The notes under the pieces were generated by a model that did not search any database, was not told the DNA's origin, and was given only the letters and a program-made list of their open reading frames with translations. Below, one piece after another: positions 9,608 through 20,371 of a stretch of DNA of 64,000 nt. The translations under genes and the position numbers were made by a program. Origin of the DNA: Picochlorum sp. 'celeri' (taxonomy: Eukaryota > Chlorophyta > Trebouxiophyceae); the NCBI GenBank assembly GCA_010909725.1, contig JAACMV010000017.1, forward strand, positions 62,001 through 126,000, given 5' to 3'. The stretch's first letter is position 1; each line of letters opens with the position of its first letter.

Positions 9608-10384
9608 TTAATTCACATGACTTTCTCTATTCCCTTGCTCCACATCATCATCAGGAGTGGAATCGACATTGTCTCCAGGCAGTGTCTCCTCCTGCGCTGC
9701 TTCCTCCCGTCGGCGCTCTCGTCTCCTCCTCCTTCTTTCCTGCCTTTCCTCGTCTCTCTCCCTTTCCCGAGACGCGCTTCTATTAGGCAAAATTGTCTGT
9801 GATTGAGGCAAAAGTTCCTTTGCACCCCGATCTGCTTCTTCTTCCTCTGAAAATGACAAATACTCCCTGCACAATGGACATGCCGTGTGCAATCTCTGTC
9901 GACTCACCATTCTCCTAAAACAACTCTCACACGTGCCATGCTTGCATTTTGTAAACACAATACACTCCCGCAACTCTTCCTTCGTCTTGAGACAGATAGG
10001 ACACTCGTCAATTGCCAGGTCGTCATCCATCTGGATTTTTTGAATGAGAAACGTAAATTTATGCGGTTCCTCTTGGGAGGAGGACATGGTCCATCGACCG
10101 GCGACCAACATCGTCGCAGGCACTTGTCCCGAACGAAGCGCTTTTTGAAACTTCCATCTCTTGTATAGAAAGAATCCTATCAAATACAGAACCATGACAG
10201 CTGCCAAACACGCAATCACGATCACAGCCACAGGCACATGGCATTCAATGCCATTGCATGGAACCACCCAAGAATACCGATGATAATGCGAATAATTCGT
10301 CTCGTGCAGCAGCATTCTCCCGAAATAATTCTCAGAACCTATATACACCTCCATTGTGTCTATACAAGGGCCCAGTACTGCCAA
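9608..10384 (-). CDS. Membrane-anchored RING-finger protein (probable E3 ligase), 5' end unresolved
   Basis: About 240-258 residues. A short lumenal/extracellular segment with cysteines (VVPCNGIECHVP) is followed by one hydrophobic helix (VAVIVIACLAAVMVLYLIGFFLY) and a basic stop-transfer (KRWKFQK). A C3HC4 RING then reads CPICLKTKEELRECIVF, CKHGTCESC and CPLC. The tail is extremely charged (RERERDEERQERRRRRRERR). The first ATG in frame is at 10354, but the frame stays open to a TGA about 30 nt above 10384 and the residues upstream of the ATG look coding, so a 5' exon (perhaps with a signal peptide) is likely; I could not place it. A ubiquitin ligase function is inferred from the RING. Confidence 0.75.
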   Translation of the reverse strand: MAVLGPCIDTMEVYIGSENYFGRMLLHETNYSHYHRYSWVVPCNGIECHVPVAVIVIACLAAVMVLYLIGFFLYKRWKFQKALRSGQVPATMLVAGRWTMSSSQEEPHKFTFLIQKIQMDDDLAIDECPICLKTKEELRECIVFTKCKHGTCESCFRRMVSRQRLHTACPLCREYLSFSEEEEADRGAKELLPQSQTILPNRSASRERERDEERQERRRRRRERRREEAAQEETLPGDNVDSTPDDDVEQGNRESHVN

Positions 10385-10917
10385 TGCCCACGTTATTTTC
10401 CTTCAGGTCAAGTAGTCAACAGCTGGCACTATGGGTCTTTCAACCCTGAGGCTATACCATTCCCGGAACCATCACCAAATCAGAGATGAATCTTTTCAAA
10501 ATAGTCTGTGAACCTGTAGCGATAAACCCGTACTTTTTGCCGCCAACAGCAAATACCCTATGACGACGTGGTATTATGAAACTGGGTCGCCTCTCTACCC
10601 GGTTCTTGTATGGACACAGGTATCAATGCTTGTAAAACTCTATCAAAAATACGCAGGCATCTAAAAATGATGCCATATAAGGAAAACGTGTTGTTCATGG
10701 TACTTTCTGGTTCTAGAGCATATTGCGCGACATGAGGCCATCCGAACGAATCGAAGAATCTTTCATGGAATCTTCCTAGAATCTGGAGATCAGGAGCTGT
10801 TTTTTTTCTATTACGCAGAACGGCACGTGATAACGACGAGGCATATCTTATTTCATATTCCTTGGACCATGACTGCGAGTCATCATCTGTACATGGATAT
10901 CAGTAGTAACACATGCA
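10385..10917. other. Intergenic region between two minus-strand genes
   Basis: About 530 bp covering the 5' side of the RING gene and the 3' UTR of the acetyltransferase gene. It probably holds the missing first exon of the RING gene. Nothing else recognisable. Confidence 0.4.
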
Positions 10918-11559
10918 TCATCGCAGGCGTTTGACCATGTACCAAAACCCAAGCGTTCCTGAAATGGGCAAGCACACCAGTGGAGATGGGATGCACAAAA
11001 GCATCCAGAGAATAGGCCGCCTGAAACCTTCTCTTTGATATAGATGGATCGCACGATTCGTTGCCTCCACATGCAGCGTCATTTTCCGACAGCTGTGTGC
11101 CCGAGCTTGCTCTTCCGCCCATGCCATCAGGGCTTGCCCCACTCCTCTGCCTCGCGCCTCCTTTGATACGCTGATGATGACCACGTAGCATTCCTTCTTC
11201 CAGGGTGCCTGACTGAACATGGTTTCAATTTTCGACACCCGCAATCGAAGACACAGCGGAAACTTCACTTTGCCGCTAGCTCCAAAGAAACTCTTTGGAT
11301 TGTCAACAGCATAGTACACCTCCTTGGAGGAGTGAAACTTTATGACAATCATGCCCGCCAATTTCCCCTCATTCTGTGGATCCCGTACCACACCAATACA
11401 CGCAGGGTTCACTTCAAGCCATATCTGCTCCCAGACGGCCTTTGCCCGTTCCTGACTCATCCCCACATGACGGCATTTTGCCGGAAACCCTTCAGCCATG
11501 AGCTGACCCATCTCGGCAAAATCCCTAGGGTCTTCTGGATGAACCACGTCAAAGGGCAT
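10918..11559 (-). CDS. GNAT-family N-acetyltransferase
   Basis: 213 residues, single exon, ATG at 11559. The GNAT fold is recognised from VVIISVSKEARGRGVGQALM (motif A, with the R-x-x-G-x-G/A acetyl-CoA pyrophosphate loop RGRGVG) followed by LHVEATNRAIHLYQREGFRR (motif B, the usual end of the fold). The N-terminal MPFDVVHPEDPRDFAEMGQL is typical of fungal/algal GNAT proteins of unassigned substrate. The C-terminal 35 residues are hydrophobic (LWMLLCIPSPLVCLPISG) and may anchor the enzyme to a membrane. The substrate cannot be told from sequence. Confidence 0.85.
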   Translation of the reverse strand: MPFDVVHPEDPRDFAEMGQLMAEGFPAKCRHVGMSQERAKAVWEQIWLEVNPACIGVVRDPQNEGKLAGMIVIKFHSSKEVYYAVDNPKSFFGASGKVKFPLCLRLRVSKIETMFSQAPWKKECYVVIISVSKEARGRGVGQALMAWAEEQARAHSCRKMTLHVEATNRAIHLYQREGFRRPILWMLLCIPSPLVCLPISGTLGFWYMVKRLR

Positions 11560-11850
11560 TATCGGTGTCTGAATCTGCTACTACTATTTTCGAGATCTCT
11601 TCCAGGATCTATTTTCTTACTGTATGCAATTGAATCAATACCGGATCACAAACCCTACTCCAATGATGAAGAGATGATGAATCCCATACGTGAATAGCGT
11701 AATCGTCCTTGATTAAAACATTAGAATACTGAAATTCAAATGTGTTGTTAGCATCTCGCTGACAGATGTTCGAAAATCCAGAGGATTAGGGATGGTTTGC
11801 TACTATCCCTCGTAGCACTATCAACATTATTTTTTTATAAAATAGATAGT

Positions 11851-14800
11851 ATGGATGGTCAAGGGAGAGCTCGACGGAGAGCTGTGACTGAGCGAGGTGG
11901 AAAGAAATTTCGAAATGCGCTCGATGAATTACGCGAGTTGAAAAAGAGTGGGAAGAAACGGGTGGATGAATATGAAGTTCAGGAAGAAGATAATGTGTAC
12001 GATGAGGTGAATGAGGACGAGTATGCGAGAATTGTTCAGAAGAGGCGAGAGGAAGGAGGTGAGTTTCTCTTTTTTAATTTGGCTTGGACAAGAATGGAGA
12101 TTGTATGGTATGTATTGTAGGTGGGTTTGTGGTTGGTCACGATGGACTTGGATACACTGATATTGGCGAGGAGATTGAGTGGGTGAATGAGGATGCGCGT
12201 CAGGAGGAGGACAAGAGCAAGGGGGCAAAGAAGAAGAAGAAGGATGGGAAGAAGAGGCAAGGAGAGGAGCCTGTTCCAGGGGCGAAGGAGCGGATGCAGA
12301 AAATGTTTCAAACTGCAGCTGTCAGGAAGCGTATGGTTGCTCCGCAGCCCAAGGCTGTAGCAAAAGTGGATGCGGCAGAGACGGATGCATTGTTGGATGA
12401 TATTCTTGGGGACTTGGGGACGCCGTCCAGCACCAGGAGGACTCATACGTACGTGGATATATATATGTATGTGTATGTATTGTCGTGTGCTGATGTTGAT
12501 GTTTTTGTGTGCAGTCCATCGACGCACGGAGGAGCACGGAGGAGTGTAGCCCCATCTACGTCGAGGATGTCTACTGTAGGCCGATCTCGTATGAGCACGA
12601 TGCCGAGGACCGCGGTGCAGAGGAATCCTGTTGCGACGTTATCTTTTCAGACACCTCGGCAAGAGAGGCAGCGGTATGGGCAGACTGTTGTCCCTAGGGG
12701 ACAACAAGAGCAAGATGACGACATGTTGGGGGCTGGGGATGATGGGTGCTATGATGACGGCCTCGTGGATGATGCTGGGTGCTATGATGTTGATGATCCT
12801 GCAGATGCAGTGGTGGCTGATGATGGTCGCGCGCATGTGCATGATGCCGGGCATGATGATGATGATGATCCCACAGAGGCACCTGAACCCATGGTGGTTG
12901 AGGAGAAGCAGGATGATGATCAAGCCGATGCAGTGAATGCTGTGAAGCCAGAAGATGCCGTGGTAGCAGATAAAGAGGATTCTTTGAATAAAGAAGAAGT
13001 CGTCACGGACTGGCAGGCGTTGTATGATGAAGAGTGTGCAGAAGAGGAGGTTGAGGAGAAACCATGGGTTGATGATGGGTCCCTCTCATTGGACGACAAC
13101 TCTCGTCTCCCTATGTATCTTATTGATGCACATGAAGAAATATCACAACCTGGAACGGTATATCTGTTTGGTAAAACCCCAGTTGGAGACAATCAGTATG
13201 CCTCCTGCTGTGCAGTTGTAAAGGATGTGCAGAGGACATTGTTTGTCGTACCAAAAGAGCGCATCGGGCTGCCATTAGACTTTTTAAAATCGGTCTCAAC
13301 TGACGAAGAAAAGAGAGAAAATCTGACAGAATTGCACGCTGCCTTTTCTGATGTCAAGAATGAGGTGAGGCAAGTGCTTGGCAGGCATGGCGTGACAAAA
13401 ATGACCATGAAACCTGTTCTCAGGACATATGCTTTTGAGGAAAAATCTGTTTCCCATGGGCAGCAATGGGTACTGAAAGTTCGTTTCGCTAACTCTCGAA
13501 GCTCTTTGCCTCTCCATGTAAACGGAGAGCATTTTGAGAGAATATTCGGGACGACACAGACAAGTCTGGAGGCTCTTCTCCTCAAGAGGAAGGTCATGGG
13601 GCCATCTTGGATCCATGTGAGCAAGCCAACACGGGTCGATAAAGGATCTCAAGTATCTTACTGTCATATTGAAGTCGAAGTCCAGGGCCATAAAGCCATT
13701 ACGTCAGCCCCCACTGGATGGCGACCAGCACCTCCATTATGTGTAGCCTCTCTGTCACTCAAGACTCTCATAAATCCAAACACAGCTGCGAATGAGGTGG
13801 TCAGTGCATCGGTTGTCTATATGCCAAAAGTGACAACAGATGGTCCTCAGGCTGTGTCAAAGAAAGAAATACGGCATTTCAGCGTCATTAGAAAATTGGA
13901 TGGCGTGGGGTATCCCTCAGGCTTTGAGGCCATGGCAAGAAAAGCAAACGAGAGTGATCTTGGAAAGCGCAATGGTGGCATGATTGTGGCACTGCAACCA
14001 AATGAGAGAGCTTTATTGACCATGATTGTCATGAAGCTGAAAGATCTCGATGTGGATGCATTTGTAGGACACAACTTTTCTGGTTATGATCTTGATGTGC
14101 TTTTGCATCGGATGAAGGAACTCAAGGTGCCTCACTGGGCCTCTCTTGGTCGCCTGAAGAGGAGTAAATTCCCTAATTTGGGCGGAGGAGGACATTCGTA
14201 TGGAGGTGGTGCAGGTGCTGGGGCCCTTTCGGTTGTCGCAGGGAGGCTCATCTGTGACACCTACTTGGCAGCCAGGGATCTGGTGAGAGAGACTGAGTAC
14301 ACCCTTACTGCTCTCAGTCGCAATCTTCTTGGTGAACTCCGGGTCGAGGTGCACTCCGCAGATATTAAATCTCGCTTTTTGTCGTCACAGAAACTTCTGG
14401 AAATGATTCAGCACACAGAGAGTGATGCCTGGCTTGCCATGAGGTTGGCTTCCTATCTTGCTGTGTTGCCCTTGACTCGACAGCTGGCTGAACTCTCGGG
14501 GTCTTTGTGGAGCAAAGCTCTTTTGAACCAACGCGCTCAGCGCATTGAATATCTACTGTTGCATGAATTCCACAACAATAAATTCATTTTGCCCGACAAG
14601 ATGAGTGCAAAAGAAAAGGCAGCTGCTGCTCCAGAAGGGTCTTCATCCAAAAAAGGTGGCAAAGGTCCTCAGTATGCAGGAGGTTTGGTTTTGGAGCCAA
14701 AGAAAGGTCTTTACGATAGGTATATCCTTCTGTTGGATTTCAACTCTCTATACCCTTCAATCATCCAGGAGTATAATATTTGCTTCACAACAGTTGAACG

Positions 14801-16568
14801 TCCAGAGGAGGAGGGTGTCATGGCAAAACTTCCAGACTCCAGTGGAGAAAAGGCCCCATTGCCAAGAGTCATCGGCGCCTTGGTAGAGCGTCGACGCCGT
14901 GTCAAAGACATGATCAAAGGAGAGAGGGATAGTGTGAAGAAGGAGCAGTTGAATATTAGACAGCAAGCCCTCAAATTGCTTGCAAATTCCATGTATGGGT
15001 GCTTGGGATTCTCGAATTCAAGGTTCTATGCAAAATCGCTTGCAGAACTCATCACCTCCCAGGGAAGAGAGATTTTGCAGTCCACAGTTGAGCTTGTCCA
15101 AGGGAATATTGGAAGAACTGTAATCTATGGTGATACGGATTCCATCATGGTGGATACGAGCACAGATCAGTTGGCCGATGTGATTGCCCTTGGGCACATT
15201 ATCAAGAAGGAAGTCAACAAGCGATATCGCCTCCTCGAGATTGAAATGGATGGTGTTTTCAAACGCATGCTGTTGCTCAAGAAGAAGAAGTACGCAGCCA
15301 TCAAAATCGAGCGTGGTGCTGATGGAAAGGAGATTGAAGTTGTCGAGGCCAAGGGGCTGGATATGGTCCGTCGTGACTGGTGTCCACTTGCGAAGCAAGC
15401 ATCTCAGTTCTGCTTGGACCAAATTCTCAGTGGAAAGCCAAAAGAGGAGGTTGTCGGCGCAATTCATGAACACCTTGCCAATTTGGGAAACTCTGTCAGA
15501 GAAGGGACAGTACCTCTCAACAAGTATGTTGTGACAAAACAGCTTACTAAAAGGCCAGAGGATTATCCAGATGCCAAAAATCAACCACATGTACAAGTCG
15601 CATTGAGAAGGAGAGCTGCTGGAAAGCGAGATGGTGTCATGCCTGGTGAGACCATCCCATACATCATGTGCTCAGAAACTGGAGAGGATGGTGCCATCTT
15701 GGAGCAATCCCTGGCCGAACGTGCAAGAAGTCCAGAAGAAATCTCATCTTCCGGTGGCAAACTGAAAGTTGATACAGACTACTATATTTCACAGCAAGTA
15801 TTCCCAGTCATCTGTCGTCTTGTAGCACCCATTGAGGGTACAGATGCAGCGCACATTGCAGAAAGCCTTGGCATGGATGCCAGCAAGTTCAAGGCAACAG
15901 GCCTGCACGCCACGCTCAACCCAACAGAAGCCTTGGAAAATGCTCTTTCGGGACTGGATGACGATGATAGATTCAAGGACTGCGCGCCATTGGAACTCAA
16001 ATCACGTTCAGGGAAGATGTTTGAATTCAAAGGAGTCAGAGAACTCCTCAAAGTTGACGATGCAGCTGTCGCCTGTGCCTTCGATGCCCCGGGTGAGGAT
16101 GCACCCCTCACACCAGCGCAAATTGCAAACCAGACGCGTCTCCGATCCCGCAGCGCCATCAAAAAGTACTATCAGGGCTGGATGGTCAGTGATGACGAGA
16201 TGAACCCTTGCAGAACTAGAAACATTTGCCTCAGGGATTTACCAGATACTGCTCCAGGTACCGCACCTCCAGATCTGAGGTGTTCTGGAACGATGCACCC
16301 AGAAATATCAGAGGCAAAGCTGTATACAGAGCTCTCATACCTTTCCAGACTCTTTGATATTGATGGAGCTGTCAAAGCGCTGGGACAGAACAATGAACGT
16401 GCAAAGACCGCTGCCTTGACCAAACTCGCACCCATCCGAAACGCACTGGATTTCATTGCAGCTCAATCTGCTATCCTCCTCAACAAATCTGGTTACAAGT
16501 GGATCGACCTGTCATCCTTGTTTGGCACACTTGGTCAGCACAAGAAGCACATTGGATCTGTCCATTGA
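11851..16568 (+). CDS. POLA1: DNA polymerase alpha catalytic subunit
   Basis: Family B replicative polymerase of the primase-polymerase alpha complex, 1,529 residues. Exons: 11851-12058, 12121-12448 and 12515-16568; the second intron is 66 nt and stays in frame if retained. The N-terminus has the conserved alpha-subunit motif (FVVGHDGLGYTDIGEE). A long Asp-rich linker follows, then the inactive exonuclease-like domain, then motif A (DFNSLYPSIIQEYNICF, the polymerase alpha form), motif B (QQALKLLANSMYGCLGFSNS), motif C (YGDTDSIM) and AKGLDMVRRDWCPL. The C-terminal domain, which in the family binds the B subunit through two four-cysteine zinc sites, is recognisable (IKKYYQGWMV, SEAKLYTELSYLSRLFD, SGYKWIDLSSLF) but lacks most of the cysteines: site 1 is gone and site 2 keeps about two of four. 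Catalytic residues are intact. Confidence 0.95.
12449..12514 (+). other. 66-nt in-frame intron of POLA1
   Basis: GTACGT donor after CTCATAC and a TGTGCAG acceptor. Its length is a multiple of three and it has no stop codon, so retention would insert 22 residues rich in Tyr, Val and Cys (VDIYMYVYVLSCADVDVFVC) into the polar N-terminal linker. The pyrimidine/TG-rich content and the fit of donor and acceptor argue that it is an intron. Confidence 0.75.
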
Positions 16569-16666
16569 CTGAGGGCACTCAAAAATACAATTGACTGACC
16601 CATTCCATGTAACACGTGTTATTAGTACATGTAATTATCTTTATAATTCACGCATCAAAGGCCATC

Positions 16667-17762
16667 ATGCCAAAGGATGGCAAGAAACTTGTCTTGGGCA
16701 TTGAAGGTTCAGCAAACAAAATTGGAGTAGGCATTGTGAACGAAGATGGAGATATTCTAAGCAATCCAAGACATACGTAAGTTGATATTCTGGCATTGGT
16801 TGGACAATGCGCGATCAGACTGACCTCTTTGCAAGATGCCATGCAGATACATAACTCCGCCAGGTGAAGGTTTTCTTCCGAGGGAAACCTCAATTCACCA
16901 TCGAGAATGGGCTATTCCTTTAGTTAAACAAGCAATGGAAGAAGCGGGCGTCTCATCGGAGCAGATTGACTGCATTGCATTCACAAAAGGCCCTGGTATG
17001 GGTGGACCACTGGCAACCTGTGCTCTTGTGGCTCGAATGTTATCATTGATGTGGAAGGTGCCAATCATAGGAGTCAATCATTGTGTTGGACATATTGAAA
17101 TGGGTCGACTTGTCACTGGTGCAGAGGATCCAGTGGTGCTGTATGTGAGTGGAGGCAACACACAAGTTATTGCCTACTCTGAGAAAAAGTATAGAATCTT
17201 TGGAGAAACCATTGATATGGCGGTTGGGAATTGCTTGGATAAATTCGCCCGAGTTTTAGGACTATCGAATGATCCAGCACCGGGATACAACATTGAGCAA
17301 TTAGCGAAGAAGGGGAAAAAGTATATACCATTGCCGTATTGTGTCAAGGGCATGGATGTCTCATTTTCTGGCATTCTCACATCTGCGGAAACCCTGGTCA
17401 AAGAATTGATTCCGAAAGGAGAGGCGACTCCAGCAGACATGTGTTTCTCTCTTCAGGAGACGATTTTTGCCATGCTTGTGGAAATTACGGAACGAACCAT
17501 GGCGCATGTTGGTGCAAATGATGTACTGATTGTGGGTGGCGTTGGATGTAATGTTAGGCTTCAGGAAATGATGAATACAATGGCCAAGGAGCGAGATGGC
17601 AGATTGTACGCCACAGATGATAGATATTGTATAGATAATGGTGCCATGATTGCATGGCCAGGGTATTTGGCATGGAAGTGTGGGCAGACGACGCCAATTG
17701 AAGAGACCTGGTGCACTCAACGGTTTCGAACAGATGAAATGGTGATTGAATGGAGAGAGTAG
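16667..17762 (+). CDS. OSGEP: OSGEP/Kae1, tRNA N6-adenosine threonylcarbamoyltransferase (KEOPS)
   Basis: Catalytic subunit of the KEOPS complex, which makes t6A37 on ANN-decoding tRNAs; 341 residues (human about 335). Exon 1 is 16667-16776 (GTAAGT donor), exon 2 is 16847-17762; the join gives [17 protein letters not shown], matching the family. Family motifs: metal-binding [23 protein letters not shown], the long [20 protein letters not shown] segment, [14 protein letters not shown] and the C-terminal [10 protein letters not shown] aspartate. No transit peptide is visible, so this is the cytosolic KEOPS form and not the organellar Qri7/OSGEPL1 type. It ends 65 nt from the convergent DnaJ gene. 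Confidence 0.94.
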
Positions 17763-17827
17763 ATCAGTAATCAAGTATTAATGTGTTTACATACTCAGTA
17801 TCATACTATCATATTGTTTGAAGTACT

Positions 17828-18850
17828 TTATTCTAAGAGCTGCCGCAATGCATTGGCCTTGTCTCCTGCAAGCTGATGAACTGGGAATCTAACAGAAAAC
17901 TTGAGCTTCAAATTGCCCCGCTTCCCTGGACTCTTTGAAATGGGCATTCCTTCATTCGCAACGACTCGTTCATATCCTGGTTTAATAACTTCTTTCAATG
18001 GGACTCTCAAAATTCTATTATCTAGCGATTTCACGTCAATCTTGTTGCCCTCGGTCAATGCTTGAGCCAAGGTGATTGTCACTGTGGTGACGAGATCATC
18101 ACCCTGTCTCTGAAACACTGGGTGAGGCTTTTGCGACACTACAAACACCAAATCTTGAGCCGGTCTACCAGGATATTCATCGCCTTTGCCAGGAAATGTG
18201 ATTCGTGTACCTTCCTTCCATCCAGCCTTGACAGGAATCTCAAGAGTCTCCTCCACCTTCATAGACTTTCCAGTCCCACCATCTACAATACTCCTTGTCA
18301 CCTTGCGCTTCTTCGTCGTTCCAGTATACAACTCTTCTAACGTGAGATTCAGTGGCACCTCAACCTTTTGTGGAGCACTGGGTCGGCGACCACCCATGCC
18401 TCCCATACCTCCCATGCCTCCAAATCCTCCAAACAAATCATCATCCATACCACCCATGGATGCACCAAACCCTCTTCTAGAACCGCCACCCATCCCTCCG
18501 AATCCACCGCCTCCACCAAACAAGTTCTCAAAGATATGACGCGCCATATCATCATCCATATGATACGATCCTCCAGCAAATCCGCCCGGCATGCCATTCT
18601 GCCCACCACCTGGAGGAACTCCTGATTTCAACCCCTCCTCTCCATACGTATCATATATCTCCCGCTTCTCAGGATCCGATAACACATCATACGCTTCTGA
18701 AATCTCCTTGAACTTTTTCGTCGCCTCCTCCTGGTTATCAGGGTTCTTATCAGGATGCCACTTCACAGCCAACTTTCTGTACGCCTTTTTCAACTCAGCA
18801 TCCGTTGCTGTCTTCCCAACCCCCAGAATACCATAATAATCAGCTCCCAT
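17828..18850 (-). CDS. Class II (DNAJB-type) Hsp40 co-chaperone
   Basis: 340 residues from the ATG at 18850; the upstream frame has only a GTG, and the DNAJB pattern starts at [11 protein letters not shown]. The J domain occupies about residues 1-70 and includes the HPD tripeptide ([10 protein letters not shown]) that stimulates Hsp70 ATPase. A Gly/Phe/Met-rich linker ([24 protein letters not shown]) follows to about residue 155. The C-terminal substrate-binding beta domains begin at [20 protein letters not shown]. There is no CxxCxGxG zinc domain, which sets it apart from DNAJA. Likely a cytosolic/nuclear DNAJB1/4/5 equivalent. Confidence 0.93.
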   Translation of the reverse strand: MGADYYGILGVGKTATDAELKKAYRKLAVKWHPDKNPDNQEEATKKFKEISEAYDVLSDPEKREIYDTYGEEGLKSGVPPGGGQNGMPGGFAGGSYHMDDDMARHIFENLFGGGGGFGGMGGGSRRGFGASMGGMDDDLFGGFGGMGGMGGMGGRRPSAPQKVEVPLNLTLEELYTGTTKKRKVTRSIVDGGTGKSMKVEETLEIPVKAGWKEGTRITFPGKGDEYPGRPAQDLVFVVSQKPHPVFQRQGDDLVTTVTITLAQALTEGNKIDVKSLDNRILRVPLKEVIKPGYERVVANEGMPISKSPGKRGNLKLKFSVRFPVHQLAGDKANALRQLLE

Positions 18851-19445
18851 ATCGCCTGCTGATCCTCTTTTTCGCTTTGCCCTCGCCTGTTGCTCCACGG
18901 TAAATCCCTGACCACGCCTGGTTTTTTTTCAAAAATCAAAATCCCACACACACGCTCGCGTATATCAACGCCTAGGTCTTTACAAACTGTATTGGATGAA
19001 AATAATGTTGCTACGAAACATGTATCAATTATATTCACTGTCCGATGGCCATCGGTCCATGGACCAGATTCGGATCTACATAGAATTAATTTTTCTGGAA
19101 CCTTCGATTCGGGGTTGTCCAGAAAGTACGGTCAAACACTGTGTTGAACCGAGGGACAACAGAATTCCATCCACCCGATTCCGTATATAGATACATTATG
19201 AATGACAAGAAATGCGTGATCCGGATAATGGTCCAAAGGACGCATCCACTGTACATCGAAATACCTTGCCTTTTAACTCTTCTCATATTCGATACGTTTC
19301 AGCAACGTGATAAGGATCGGAGGGCGCCATTTAGACGCTGGCATTGTCATCTCAACAACAACAATGCTACACACAAAGGACATGTGATTGATTGACACAT
19401 GCCTACAACAGAAAATTCGTCATTCTCGTCATTTAGAAAACCAAC
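18851..19445. other. Divergent promoter region (DnaJ / MYB)
   Basis: 595 bp between two divergent start codons. Several inverted ACAC/TGTG-type tracts, but no gene and no clear heat-shock element that I could confirm by eye. Confidence 0.4.
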
Positions 19446-20087
19446 ATGGTTTCTGGAACTCGATCAGCTGGGAATGGAACGAAGCAGCAGCAGAAGAAGG
19501 ATGCTGACGGAAGTCATGCCAAGAGGGCAGAGGGCAAGGCAGCTGACCATGCCGTAGCAAAGGGTGGTTGGAGCGAAGAGGAAGATCGGGTCTTTGAAAA
19601 CTCACTGGCACAATACTGGGATTTTCCTGATAGGTTTGAAAAGTGTGCGTCAATGTTGTCGAGGAAGAATCTCACGGATGTGATTGCTCGGTTTAAAGAA
19701 TTAGATGAAGATATTAGGAATATAGAAATGGGTCGGGTGCAGATGCCAGCATATCCTGTGCCAGGTGAAGCGTTGTCGATATCACAGCTGCAGAAAAAAG
19801 TGAAGAGTCAAGATACGGAGCGACGAAAGGGTATTCCGTGGACGGAGGAGGAGCACAGGTTGTTTTTAATGGGTCTGGCCAAGTATGGCAAGGGTGACTG
19901 GAGGTCCATTTCTAGGAATTTTGTGATTACGAGAACTCCGACACAGGTGGCGAGTCATGCGCAAAAGTACTTTATACGGTTGAATTCTCAAAACAAAAAA
20001 GATAAGAGGCGTGCATCCATCCATGATATCACCTCGGTGCATCCCGAGTATAAAAAAAAGCCAAAAAAGAGCACCAAAAAAGAGTAA
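19446..20087 (+). CDS. MYB-related transcription factor, DIVARICATA-like (SHAQKYF class)
   Basis: 213 residues, single exon. An N-terminal SANT-like domain starts at [20 protein letters not shown] (about residue 41) and a canonical MYB repeat starts at [20 protein letters not shown] (about 128) and includes [20 protein letters not shown] and the class signature SHAQKYFIR. The two-domain layout with an N-terminal degenerate SANT and a C-terminal SHAQKYF repeat is that of plant DIV/RAD-clade (R-R type) factors; this is a green-lineage marker. The tail is basic ([11 protein letters not shown]), a probable nuclear localisation signal. The second repeat in this class binds an I-box-like GATAA motif; that is family knowledge, not seen here. 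Confidence 0.9.
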   Translation: MVSGTRSAGNGTKQQQKKDADGSHAKRAEGKAADHAVAKGGWSEEEDRVFENSLAQYWDFPDRFEKCASMLSRKNLTDVIARFKELDEDIRNIEMGRVQMPAYPVPGEALSISQLQKKVKSQDTERRKGIPWTEEEHRLFLMGLAKYGKGDWRSISRNFVITRTPTQVASHAQKYFIRLNSQNKKDKRRASIHDITSVHPEYKKKPKKSTKKE

Positions 20088-20371
20088 CGGCGACTCTCCA
20101 AGAGTAGTAGAAAGAAACATCCCGTTGGGATGGTACCGACACATCCATATCGATATATTATTTTTTTGTGTGTTTGTTGTAGAAAAATGTTACAAGTTAC
20201 AAGAAGTGTGGTCCTGCAAATCTCCTCTCATCGTCAAAAAAATCGTCTCCTTTGATCGTGTGCCAGCCACTGCCAACAAGGGCTGTGCTCGTGTGCAATG
20301 CATTCTGTGGGGTCCACTGTATATCATTATATTGCTGAATTTTTCAATACCGAGATGTTCCTCTGCTTGCG

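Noticed and set aside
11764..11785. GTTCGAAA sequence resembling a tRNA T-loop
   Set aside because: The flanking bases do not pair as a T-stem and there is no acceptor or anticodon arm.
12639..12936. Met/Ile- and His-rich open frames over the POLA1 linker
   Set aside because: Out-of-frame readings of the GATGAT Asp-rich repeat; the real frame is POLA1.
18186..18625. Pro/His/Ser-rich open frames opposite the DnaJ gene
   Set aside because: Antisense of the Gly/Met/Phe-rich linker.
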